DNA of 32,760 nt from JANRLJ01 sp034437895 (GTDB lineage Bacteria > Chloroflexota > Anaerolineae > Aggregatilineales > Phototrophicaceae). Positions 1-7,213 of the stretch are shown piece by piece. The DNA lies in assembly GCA_034437895.1 (NCBI GenBank), contig DAOTTO010000436.1:1-32760 (forward strand), written 5' to 3'. The stretch's first letter is position 1; each line of letters begins with the position of its first letter. The notes under the pieces were generated by a model, which worked only from the letters and a program-made list of their open reading frames with translations, was not told the DNA's origin and did no database searches. The position numbers were made by a program, and so were the translations under genes.

Positions 1-800
1 TTGTGATGACGGACGCGATGGAGATGGATGCGATTGATACCGTCTACGCGCCGGGTGAGGCCGCCGTTCTGGCGATTGAAGCTGGTGTTGATTTAGTCCT
101 GACAGGCGCAAACACGGGCGAAGGCACACAAGCTGAGGAAATGCAAGCAGTGGTGGATGCAGTGCGATCAGGGCGACTGAGTGAAGAACGCATTGATGAG
201 TCGGTGCGTCGGATTTTAGAGGCCAAAGCCCGTTTTGGTGTCTTAGATTGGACACCACCTTCTCCTGAAGATGCACAAATCAATTTAGAAGCCCATGCTG
301 CTTTAATCGAAGAACTTTTTCAAGCAGGCGTTACTTTAGCCTATGATACGAACAATCACATCCCAATTATGCCTGAACAGAGCGCCGCGATTATCTTCCC
401 CGGTAATCGAGCACAGATTCAACGCGATTGTTCAGTTGATGGTGGTAATGTGCGCTATTATGCCGTGAGTGATACACCCACCGAAGCTGAAATTGCTGCT
501 GCCATAACGCTGGCGGGGCAGGTAGATACCATTGTTGTATGGACGAGAGATGCCTATGAAGTCGGTGATCTCGCGCCACTTGTGAACGCGCTCCCGCCTG
601 AAAAAACGATGGTTGTCGCGTTGATTTCGCCTTACGACTGGCTGCGCTTCCCACAAATTTCGGCTTATATGGTCACATACAGCCCAATGGAACCCGCCGT
701 AACCACAGCCTGCGCGATTTTATTTGGTGAACTGCCAGCGCGGGGCCAGCTTGCAGTTGATCTTTCGTCCGAAGTTCCGGCAGGCAGCAGCGCAGAATAA
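1..800 (+). CDS. Glycoside hydrolase family 3 (beta-N-acetylhexosaminidase-like), 3' part
   Basis: The reading frame is open at the left window edge and ends with TAA at 798-800, so only about the last 265 residues are present. The first visible residues, VMTDAMEMDAI, match the strand of GH3 N-acetylglucosaminidases that carries the catalytic nucleophile (usual form TDxLxM); the Asp at bases 12-14 would be that residue. The next ~75 residues complete the barrel (IEAGVDLVL, then a helix ending RILEAKARFGVLDW). The remaining ~175 residues resemble the C-terminal alpha/beta domain of two-domain NagZ-type enzymes. The family removes terminal GlcNAc (peptidoglycan recycling) or other beta-linked sugars. 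The N-terminal barrel and any signal peptide lie outside the window, so substrate and location cannot be judged. Confidence 0.85.
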   Translation, partial: VMTDAMEMDAIDTVYAPGEAAVLAIEAGVDLVLTGANTGEGTQAEEMQAVVDAVRSGRLSEERIDESVRRILEAKARFGVLDWTPPSPEDAQINLEAHAALIEELFQAGVTLAYDTNNHIPIMPEQSAAIIFPGNRAQIQRDCSVDGGNVRYYAVSDTPTEAEIAAAITLAGQVDTIVVWTRDAYEVGDLAPLVNALPPEKTMVVALISPYDWLRFPQISAYMVTYSPMEPAVTTACAILFGELPARGQLAVDLSSEVPAGSSAE

Positions 801-840
801 CCCACTTAGGTACTCTTAAGTCAAATAGAGTTTTAACACG

Positions 841-865
841 GCCTCATTTCGGGTACACTTGAGGC
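841..865 (+). promoter_or_regulatory. Small inverted repeat covering the clp Shine-Dalgarno
   Basis: GCCTCA (841-846) can pair with TGAGGC (860-865), and the right arm contains the GAGG (861-864) that serves as ribosome binding site for the clp start region. Pairing would hide the site in mRNA. The stem is only 6 bp, so this is a weak candidate for a temperature- or protein-controlled start. The rest of the 801-873 gap shows no convincing promoter. Confidence 0.25.
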
Positions 866-873
866 TATTATGA

Positions 874-3132
874 TTGACCATTCAGGATAGATTACGCATG
901 GGAACATTAAACCCCGATTTACTCTCTAAAGATATGGACGCGATCATGAACGATGCTGTCGCGCTGCGCGATCAATATCGCCGTCAGACGATTACGCCAG
1001 AAGTAGTGCTGCTGGCACTGCTGCGTCGTCCCAATACGGCTGCTGCCCGTTTGATGGAATTGTTTAAGGCCATGCGCGGCGTTGACCTGGAAAAACTTGA
1101 TCGTCAGGTGCATCTCGCCATTGAGAGTCGTACCGATCAAAATGGGAATTTAGATTATGTTGCGCGGGGTAATCGTCCGGTGGCGCTTTCTCGCCAGACG
1201 ATTATTCTGCTTGATGATGCGCTGAGCATAGCGAATTCGGCGGAAGAAGTACGGATTGATACCGATCATGCGCTAGCGGTTTTAGCGGAAAGTTCGATGA
1301 GTACCAGCGGCTTACTGCGCCAACATGGGATAACCCCTAAAGCCATCTCAGATACGTTAGCCGAAAACAGCACAATTCGCCGCCGCCCTGATGGCACGAC
1401 TCAGGATTATGTCGCCAGCGCCAAAGCGGGTGATTTAAGGGCAGTTTATTTCCGAGAAGGGCTGCTTCGCGAGATCATTAATATCCTTTCGCAATCGGTG
1501 AATCGCCATGTCATCTTGGTAGGGCCAGAAGGTGTTGGTAAGCGGACACTCGCCTATAGTCTCGCGTTGTTGATGTCTCAGGGCAAGGGACCCGCAAGAC
1601 TTGCTAACCTTGTGCAGATTGATGAAACCGCGCTGCTGGATAGCGACCAAAAGGCAATCCGTGCTGGGCTAAGTAAGGCCAAAGGCGGGATTCTGTTTAT
1701 TCCGCATATTCACCGCTTCTTTGGGGGGCCGATTAAGGCCGAATTTGCCAAAGTGATGCCGATGATTCAGAAGGCCTTTCTTGCTGATGATCCTGTCATT
1801 ATCGGCTCGACCACCGAAATCGACTATCAGCGGATTATGGGTGTCAGCGCCATTACGGAAAACAGTCAGATTGTGCGGGTACCAGAGCCTTCTGTTGAAG
1901 AAACTATTGAGATGCTCAACATCAAAAAGCCGCACATGGAGGCCGATTATCAAATTGAGATTAATTCGGAAGCGCTGAGTTTAGCGGCACGATTAGCGAA
2001 GCGGTATCTGTCGTCTACACCCTTACCCCTCAGTGCTGAACAGCTTTTACACCGCACGGCGGCTATGGTTAGTATGAGCAAGCAAGCACATCTGGCCTTC
2101 AAACCTGAGTTGAGTGATTCAACTTTAGATGCCGAAGATATTACGCTGACTGCTAGCCAAATGACGGGCGTTCCCGTGAGTAAATTAGGCGAAGACGAGC
2201 GTCTGCGTTATGCCAGCATGGTGGAGCATTTGCAGGAACGCATCATCGGGCAAGATGAAGCAGTCGTCTCTGTCAGCCGAGCCATCAAAACTGCCCGCGT
2301 TGGCCTGAAAGACCCCAAGCGTCCAATCGGGGCATTTCTATTTTTAGGGCCAACAGGGGTTGGTAAAACCGAGTTGGCACGGGCGCTGGCTGAATTCATG
2401 TTTGGCAGCGAAAATGCGATGCTTCCGCTGGATATGAGCGAATTTAAAGATGAAAGCAGTCTCAATCGACTGATTGGCTCACCAAGCGGCTATGTCGATA
2501 GCGAAGCGGGCGGGCAGTTGACTGAGCGTGTGAAGCAGCAGCCTTACATCATTGTCTTGTTCGATGAAGTGGAAAAAGCCCACCCGCGCATCATGGATAT
2601 TTTGTTGCAAGTGATTGAAGAAGGCCGTTTGACAGATGGGCGTGGCAATCCAACGAATTTTAGCGAGGCCGTGATTATTCTCACAAGTAATCTTGGTTCC
2701 GAGACACTAGCTGTCCCTGTCATCACTGATGAAATCCGCGAAGAAGCGATGGAAGATGTGCGCTCGTGGTTCCGGCCAGAATTCCTCAATCGTCTTGATG
2801 AAGTCATCATGTTCAATGCCCTAAACGAAGAAAGTCTAGCGAAAATCCTGCGGTTACTACTCAAGAAAGAAACAGGCATGGCAACCGAGCGCGGCCTGAA
2901 ATTGGAATTCACCGAGGCGTCTGTCGAATGGATGTTGGCGCAAAACGACGAACCTGAATATGGGGCGCGTCCTCTGCGGCGCATTATCCGGCGGAGTGTG
3001 CGTGAACCGTTAGCGGATTTTTTGCTGCGGTCTAACCCGCCGAGCGGCACGGAAGTGCGGGTAGATGCGGATGACAAAGGGCTGACTTTTGCCGCTTTAG
3101 TCGATGGTAAAGAGATCAGCGTTGGGAAATAA
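874..3132 (+). CDS. Divergent Hsp100/Clp AAA+ protein with a degenerate D1 ring
   Basis: The order is a Clp N domain (about residues 15-165), a first AAA+ module D1 (about 195-400) and a second module D2 (about 450-750). D2 is intact: Walker A GPTGVGKT (492-499), Walker B VLFDEVE (561-567), arginine finger in RPEFLNR (634-640), sensor 2 GARPLRR (697-703). D1 is not. Its Walker A is GPEGVGKR (217-224) with Arg for Thr, Walker B reads ILFIPHI (273-279) in place of ILFIDEI, the usual ERRF finger reads TENSQIV, and no KYRG-type pore loop is seen. There is no middle coiled-coil insertion and no clear IGF/VGF ClpP-docking loop in D2, so a ClpP-independent remodelling role is the likelier inference. 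The TTG start at 874 has GAGG 9 nt upstream; ATG at 898 with AGGA 10 nt upstream is an equally good start and gives 744 residues. Confidence 0.88.
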   Translation: MTIQDRLRMGTLNPDLLSKDMDAIMNDAVALRDQYRRQTITPEVVLLALLRRPNTAAARLMELFKAMRGVDLEKLDRQVHLAIESRTDQNGNLDYVARGNRPVALSRQTIILLDDALSIANSAEEVRIDTDHALAVLAESSMSTSGLLRQHGITPKAISDTLAENSTIRRRPDGTTQDYVASAKAGDLRAVYFREGLLREIINILSQSVNRHVILVGPEGVGKRTLAYSLALLMSQGKGPARLANLVQIDETALLDSDQKAIRAGLSKAKGGILFIPHIHRFFGGPIKAEFAKVMPMIQKAFLADDPVIIGSTTEIDYQRIMGVSAITENSQIVRVPEPSVEETIEMLNIKKPHMEADYQIEINSEALSLAARLAKRYLSSTPLPLSAEQLLHRTAAMVSMSKQAHLAFKPELSDSTLDAEDITLTASQMTGVPVSKLGEDERLRYASMVEHLQERIIGQDEAVVSVSRAIKTARVGLKDPKRPIGAFLFLGPTGVGKTELARALAEFMFGSENAMLPLDMSEFKDESSLNRLIGSPSGYVDSEAGGQLTERVKQQPYIIVLFDEVEKAHPRIMDILLQVIEEGRLTDGRGNPTNFSEAVIILTSNLGSETLAVPVITDEIREEAMEDVRSWFRPEFLNRLDEVIMFNALNEESLAKILRLLLKKETGMATERGLKLEFTEASVEWMLAQNDEPEYGARPLRRIIRRSVREPLADFLLRSNPPSGTEVRVDADDKGLTFAALVDGKEISVGK

Positions 3133-3158
3133 GCCATATTAAACCGTAGAACGTATGG

Positions 3159-3183
3159 TAGGGCGGAATATTGTTTCGCCCTA
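3159..3183. repeat. Palindromic hairpin between clp and the Uma2 gene
   Basis: Ten-base-pair stem TAGGGCGGAA (3159-3168) / TTTCGCCCTA (3174-3183) with one G-T pair and a 5-nt loop. It lies 27 nt after the clp stop and ends just before the next Shine-Dalgarno. There is no T-tract, so it is not a typical intrinsic terminator. It resembles the short dispersed palindromes often found at gene ends in Chloroflexota and cyanobacteria, and may also stabilise the 3' end of the clp mRNA. Confidence 0.5.
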
Positions 3184-3198
3184 AGTTGAGGTGATGAG

Positions 3199-3771
3199 AT
3201 GACCATTCAAGAACGTGAAAGATTGTATACGCTTGATGACCTGCACGAAATTGAGGATCGCCCAGAAAACCAAGATAAATTCTTTGAACTCATTGATGGA
3301 GTCATCTATGAAATGGCAGGAACAAGCGCAAAACCCACTGTGATTGCAATGCGAATTGGTCGATTACTTGGTAATCATGTTGATGACAATGATTTAGGTT
3401 ATATCACAGGTGCGGACGGCAAATTTGAAATGGGAACGCATAACGCGCTGATTCCTGATGTTGCTTTTGTTTCCAAAGAACGCCAGCCAGAACTGCCTGA
3501 TGGCCCGTTCACGATTGCGCCTGATTTAGCCGTTGAGGTCGTCTCGCCAAGTGATTCGATCAAAGCGACACAGCGCAAAGCAAAGCGCTATTTATCACTT
3601 GGAACACATATTGTGTGGATTGTTTATCCTGACGATCAATCCGTTGATGTCTGCCGCCTGCTTCCAGATGGCAACATGAGTATTCAAGAGGTGGATATTA
3701 ACGGCGTATTGGATGGCAGCGAGGTCATTGCTGGTTTTACGGTTTTGGTTCGTCAAATATTCTCAAAGTGA
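3199..3771 (+). CDS. Uma2-family (DUF820) PD-(D/E)XK nuclease-fold protein
   Basis: A 190-residue protein of normal family length. Diagnostic pieces are the early FELIDGVI (Glu30), IPDVAFV (Asp87), PDLAVEVVSPSD (Glu113 in the E-V-V strand), the lysine-rich KATQRKAKRY helix and HIVWIVYPDD. These are the D...ExV...K elements of the restriction-endonuclease-like fold. Uma2 proteins occur in many copies in cyanobacteria and Chloroflexota; their substrate and biological role are unknown, and nuclease activity is inferred from the fold. The ATG is preceded by GAGGTGATGAG, a good ribosome binding site. The hydrolase gene starts 10 nt downstream, so the two may share a transcript. Confidence 0.85.
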   Translation: MTIQERERLYTLDDLHEIEDRPENQDKFFELIDGVIYEMAGTSAKPTVIAMRIGRLLGNHVDDNDLGYITGADGKFEMGTHNALIPDVAFVSKERQPELPDGPFTIAPDLAVEVVSPSDSIKATQRKAKRYLSLGTHIVWIVYPDDQSVDVCRLLPDGNMSIQEVDINGVLDGSEVIAGFTVLVRQIFSK

Positions 3772-3781
3772 GTTCTGCCTC

Positions 3782-4957
3782 ATGCGTCGATGGTTATCTG
3801 CTTCCCTCGGATTTGTCGCAACCATACTCGGTACATTGATTGTTCTGCCGCGCATCAACGAAACGATTTGGCGGTTGCAACTCGTCCTGAATGAATTTCC
3901 CTACAGTGTCACAGCACTTGGCTTGTTTGCCGCTTTTAAGCGTCCCCGCACAGGCATCGGCACGGCTTTCGGGTTATATGGCGCGGCACTTTCGCTGATG
4001 CCGCTTGTGCGGGTGCCGGCAGCGATTGATGATATGAATACGATGATGCGTGAAGGGCTAGGCACAGATTACGAAAGCCAAATTGCGCTGGAAATGAAAA
4101 AAAGACTAGCCTCAGCGCGTCTATCGCTTGCCGGGGTTGCTGGTTTTGCGTACAACAAAAACCATGTATCCACGCTTTACGATATTCCATTTTCTGAAAC
4201 GCCCTCGCGTCCACTTAAGCTGGATGTTTATCGTCCGTTGTTAGCACCGGGTGATGGTGGCAAGCTGTATCCAGCGGTCATCGTTATACATGGTGGGTCG
4301 TGGGCGCATGGGGATAAAGGCGGCTATTTTGCCCCACACAATCGCTATTTGGCCTCGCAGGGATACGTCGTCTTTGATGTGCAGTATCGCTTTACCACAC
4401 TAGATCAAGCCCTTTGGCCTACCCAGTTAGATGACATTCGTGCCGCGATTCGTTGGGTGAAAGCTCATGCGGCAGGCTTTAATATTGACCCTGACCGATT
4501 AGCTCTTTTGGGACGTTCTGCTGGCGCACAATTAGCGCTGCAAGCGGCCTATCGTGCCTGTGATGATGCAGTCGATACGCAGGTGAAAGCCGTAATCGCC
4601 ATTTATGGCCCCACGAATCTGCGCCTCACGGACTCAACACATAATGAGCGTGTCGTCGCGCTCTTGGCAGGGAAGAGTTACGAAGTGCCGGAAAATTATG
4701 CGGATGCCAGCCCACTCGATTTTGCCCGTGACGGACTTCCGGCGACGCTTTTATCGCATGGGACGATGGATAAACTGGTGAGTCCGGTACATTCCGAACT
4801 CCTTTTGAATCGGCTGTGTGCCACCGATACCCCGGTTGTCCTGCTGCGTGTCCCTTGGGGACGGCATGGCTTTGATGTGTTTATGAACGGCCTCGGCGCA
4901 CAGTTGACCCAATATCATACGGATCGTTTTCTGGCATGGAGTTTATATTCACAATGA
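3782..4957 (+). CDS. Membrane-anchored alpha/beta hydrolase (BD-FAE / esterase-lipase type)
   Basis: The start is placed at ATG 3782 (MRRWLSASL), just after the Uma2 stop, giving 391 residues; a longer frame from 3713 would overlap the previous gene. The first ~110 residues contain about three hydrophobic segments (near residues 7-22, 41-52 and 60-76) and look like a membrane anchor. The rest is an alpha/beta hydrolase: oxyanion motif HGGSW (170-174), nucleophile elbow GRSAG with Ser246, acid in HGTMDKLV (Asp330) and base in WGRHGFD (His362). The triad is complete, so the protein should be an active esterase or peptidase; the substrate is not predictable. It ends in an ATGA overlap with the next gene, which implies translational coupling. 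Confidence 0.85.
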   Translation: MRRWLSASLGFVATILGTLIVLPRINETIWRLQLVLNEFPYSVTALGLFAAFKRPRTGIGTAFGLYGAALSLMPLVRVPAAIDDMNTMMREGLGTDYESQIALEMKKRLASARLSLAGVAGFAYNKNHVSTLYDIPFSETPSRPLKLDVYRPLLAPGDGGKLYPAVIVIHGGSWAHGDKGGYFAPHNRYLASQGYVVFDVQYRFTTLDQALWPTQLDDIRAAIRWVKAHAAGFNIDPDRLALLGRSAGAQLALQAAYRACDDAVDTQVKAVIAIYGPTNLRLTDSTHNERVVALLAGKSYEVPENYADASPLDFARDGLPATLLSHGTMDKLVSPVHSELLLNRLCATDTPVVLLRVPWGRHGFDVFMNGLGAQLTQYHTDRFLAWSLYSQ

Positions 4958-5568
4958 AACCGATAACCAAATCAACAAAGCCTATTCGCTTACTTCCAAG
5001 ACGGCTTGCTAATGGCTTGCTGGCATGGCAGGCGACCTTGGCATATATCAGCGCCCAACAAAGCCCTGATGCGCTTTTAGAACTTATGGCATATCCCGTT
5101 GAAGAGAGTCAAGCGGTACAGTGGTCGGCGACGGTATCATGGGGCAAAAAGAAGGAATCCGTGCGTGATTTGCCCTCACTTCAAGCCGCGCTGGACACGT
5201 TATGGCAAGAAGTCGAGCGTAATCATGTGATTTTTATCAGCGAAGAAGATACAGTGCGTCGCCCGTCGGGTTATGCCCCAAATGAGTGGATTGACGCGCA
5301 CACGGCAGAAATATTGGGGCGTTTTATAGAGACGACCCATGCTGTTTTTACGTCTGGTTGGCGGGTGGTTATCATCTATCATGCAATCGAATCGCCGCTG
5401 TCACGGGTGCAAATGCGGCTGCTTGCGGAAGGCAATACTGTGACAGCTGGAGGACGGGGTCCTGCCCTCATTGACGCGACCCGTGATTTGTATCGCAATG
5501 CCGCGCCTGCCTACGCCGCGCACACGATGGAAGAGACTCCGACTGATGATAAAGATGATTCGGAATAA
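4954..5568 (+). CDS. Unrecognised conserved-looking soluble protein (204 aa)
   Basis: I do not recognise a family. The ATG at 4954 overlaps the hydrolase stop (ATGA) and has GGAG at 4938-4941, 12 nt upstream; an in-frame ATG at 4936 is possible but has no ribosome binding site of its own. The protein has no clear membrane segment or signal peptide. It begins with a basic stretch (KSTKPIRLLPRR), carries predicted helical segments and a central alpha/beta-looking part (HVIFISEED, WRVVIIYHAIE), and ends in an acidic tail (TPTDDKDDSE). Coding is supported by the overlap, normal codon use and lack of another long frame. Its coupling to the membrane esterase suggests a shared process. Confidence 0.75.
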   Translation: MKPITKSTKPIRLLPRRLANGLLAWQATLAYISAQQSPDALLELMAYPVEESQAVQWSATVSWGKKKESVRDLPSLQAALDTLWQEVERNHVIFISEEDTVRRPSGYAPNEWIDAHTAEILGRFIETTHAVFTSGWRVVIIYHAIESPLSRVQMRLLAEGNTVTAGGRGPALIDATRDLYRNAAPAYAAHTMEETPTDDKDDSE

Positions 5569-5590
5569 CCGACAATCTCGGCAGTTTTTC
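5569..5590 (+). terminator. Weak possible terminator after the 204-aa gene
   Basis: CCGA (5569-5572) pairs with TCGG (5578-5581) around a 5-nt loop, followed by CAG and a run of five T. The 4-bp stem is short, so termination would be partial at best. The remainder of the gap to 5668 is AT-rich and probably holds the promoter of the phosphohexomutase gene, but no clear -35/-10 pair can be assigned. Confidence 0.25.
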
Positions 5591-5668
5591 TTATTTCTTT
5601 GCGTCTTTGTCCGAAATCCTTTATCTTCTATTCAGATAATTTAACCCTCAAACAAAATTGGAGGAATA

Positions 5669-7102
5669 ATGGCTCAGGTAGATAGCTCCATTTTTCGTAA
5701 ATATGATATTCGTGGCATTGCAACAGGGGATACCCCTCAGCTAACACCGGAAGTCGCTCGGTTGGTGGGGCAAGCATTAGGGACATATCTTCCCGGCAAA
5801 TATGGCACAGATCATATGTTTGTTGGCTGCGATAATCGCTTGACTTCCGATCCACTGAAGGCAGCTTTGATTGAGGGAGTCCGATCCACTGGTTTGAATG
5901 TCACCGACATTGGCCCGGTGCTAACGCCGACTGTTTATTATGCCAGTGCCAGTTATGGTGCGCGTGGGGCAGGGGTGCAAATCACGGGGAGTCATCTGGA
6001 TACGCGCTATAACGGTATCAAAATGGCTTATGGCAAACTCGCCCTTTCTGGCGATCAAATTCAAGATTTACTCCGTATTATTGATACCGATGCCTTCATC
6101 ACTGGGAATGGCAGCCTCGAACAAGATTATTCCATGATTTTAAAGCACATGGAGACCATTGGCGGCATGGTCACGCTGGCGAAGCCGCTTACGGTTGTGT
6201 TGGATGCGGGTAACGGTCTCAGCGGAAGTTATGTTCCCGCGGTTCTGGAAAGACTCGGCGTTACTGTACACTGCCTCTACTGCGAATCTGATGGGACGTA
6301 TCCTAATCACCTGCCCAATCCTGAAGACCCAGAGATGACGGTTGAATTGGAAAAGATGGTTGTTGAACTCGGTGCTGATCTCGGATTGGCCTTTGATGGC
6401 GATTCTGATCGCTGCGGCTTTATCGATAATCTTGGGCATCATATCGCCGCTGATCGTTTGCTGGCGCTGCTGGCGCGAGATTTGCTTTCACGTCATCCCG
6501 GTGGCACGATTGTGTTTGATGTCAAAGCCTCACAAGCGCTGCCGGATGAAATCAAAAAATACGGTGGTATCCCGCTGATGTGGAAGTCCGGTCACAGCCT
6601 CATGAAAGCCAAGATGAATGAGATCGGTTCGCTGCTCGGCGGGGAAGTCAGCGGGCATTTATTCATCGGTGAAAATTATTATGGTTTTGACGATGCCCCT
6701 CTGGTCGCGCTCAAGACGCTGCAAATTATCGCCGCCAGTGATAAATCTATCGCCGAAATTTTCGAGGAAGTGCCTAAGCTCGTGGCTACGCCAGAAATTA
6801 TTCTCACCGCGCCGGATGCAGTGAAGTTTACCATTATCGACGAAATTCAAGCGGAACTGGCGAAAAATTATGAGGTCGTCACCGTTGATGGGGCGCGGGC
6901 GGTCTTTGAAAATGGCTGGGGCTTAGTCCGTGCCAGCAATACCCAGCCCGCGATTACACTGCGCTTTGAAGCCTATACGAATGACCAGATCATCGAATAT
7001 ATGGAGCGCTTCAAGGCGCTGTTGAATACACATCCTGAAATTGATCAGACCAAGTTTGATTCCGTTATCGCCTCGTTCAAATCGGGTGAAGCAACGCACT
7101 AA
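5669..7102 (+). CDS. Phosphomannomutase / phosphoglucomutase
   Basis: A 477-residue alpha-D-phosphohexomutase, interconverting hexose 1- and 6-phosphates to feed nucleotide-sugar synthesis in the cytosol. All four family signatures are present: the phosphoserine loop ITGSHLDTRYNG with Ser108 (the same number as in Pseudomonas AlgC), metal loop FDGDSDR (242-248), sugar-binding GEVSGH (325-330) and phosphate-binding RASNTQPA (421-428). The serine loop has Leu-Asp where most members have Asn-Pro. The early KYDIRGIA is the usual N-terminal substrate strand. The start is fixed by GGAGG at 5660-5664, 4 nt before ATG. Glucose versus mannose preference cannot be read from the sequence. It could supply the glycosylation operon at 32760-16078, but this is inference. 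Confidence 0.93.
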   Translation: MAQVDSSIFRKYDIRGIATGDTPQLTPEVARLVGQALGTYLPGKYGTDHMFVGCDNRLTSDPLKAALIEGVRSTGLNVTDIGPVLTPTVYYASASYGARGAGVQITGSHLDTRYNGIKMAYGKLALSGDQIQDLLRIIDTDAFITGNGSLEQDYSMILKHMETIGGMVTLAKPLTVVLDAGNGLSGSYVPAVLERLGVTVHCLYCESDGTYPNHLPNPEDPEMTVELEKMVVELGADLGLAFDGDSDRCGFIDNLGHHIAADRLLALLARDLLSRHPGGTIVFDVKASQALPDEIKKYGGIPLMWKSGHSLMKAKMNEIGSLLGGEVSGHLFIGENYYGFDDAPLVALKTLQIIAASDKSIAEIFEEVPKLVATPEIILTAPDAVKFTIIDEIQAELAKNYEVVTVDGARAVFENGWGLVRASNTQPAITLRFEAYTNDQIIEYMERFKALLNTHPEIDQTKFDSVIASFKSGEATH

Positions 7103-7135
7103 ACACAAACATAACCTCGAATAAGATTGCTCGGC

Positions 7136-7157
7136 GGGACAAGGTAGGCCTTGTCCC
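7136..7157. repeat. Perfect 9-bp palindromic hairpin after the phosphohexomutase gene
   Basis: GGGACAAGG (7136-7144) and CCTTGTCCC (7149-7157) form a perfect stem with a 4-nt loop, followed by TACAAAAATCC on the plus strand. It sits 33 nt after the mutase stop. The lack of a T-tract argues against a strong terminator. In size, gene-end position and flanking TA it resembles the element at 3159-3183, which suggests a dispersed palindromic repeat. The rest of the 7103-7213 gap holds nothing else recognisable. Confidence 0.5.
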
Positions 7158-7213
7158 TACAAAAATCCATCTTAGCTTAGTTGTACGGCTTGTGGTTTGA
7201 ATAGGGAAATAAT

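Noticed and set aside
812..831. Possible CIRCE (HrcA) operator upstream of clp: ACTCT-N10-AGAGT
   Set aside because: CIRCE needs TTAGCACTC-N9-GAGTGCTAA; the arms here are only 5 bp and the spacing is wrong.
819..835. A CtsR-box-like sequence (AGTCAAATAGAGTTTTA) upstream of the clp gene
   Set aside because: Only the first half-site matches RGTCAAA; the second matches 4 of 7 bases. CtsR is mainly a Bacillota regulator and no ctsR gene is in the window.
2544..3206. A 220-codon open frame on the minus strand across the 3' half of the clp gene
   Set aside because: It is fully antisense to the conserved D2 domain, has no recognisable motif or ribosome binding site, and is Ser/Arg-rich as expected from a shadow frame.
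3199..3771. The Uma2 gene as part of a mobile element
   Set aside because: There are no inverted repeats, target duplications or transposase nearby; Uma2 genes are common single chromosomal genes in these bacteria.
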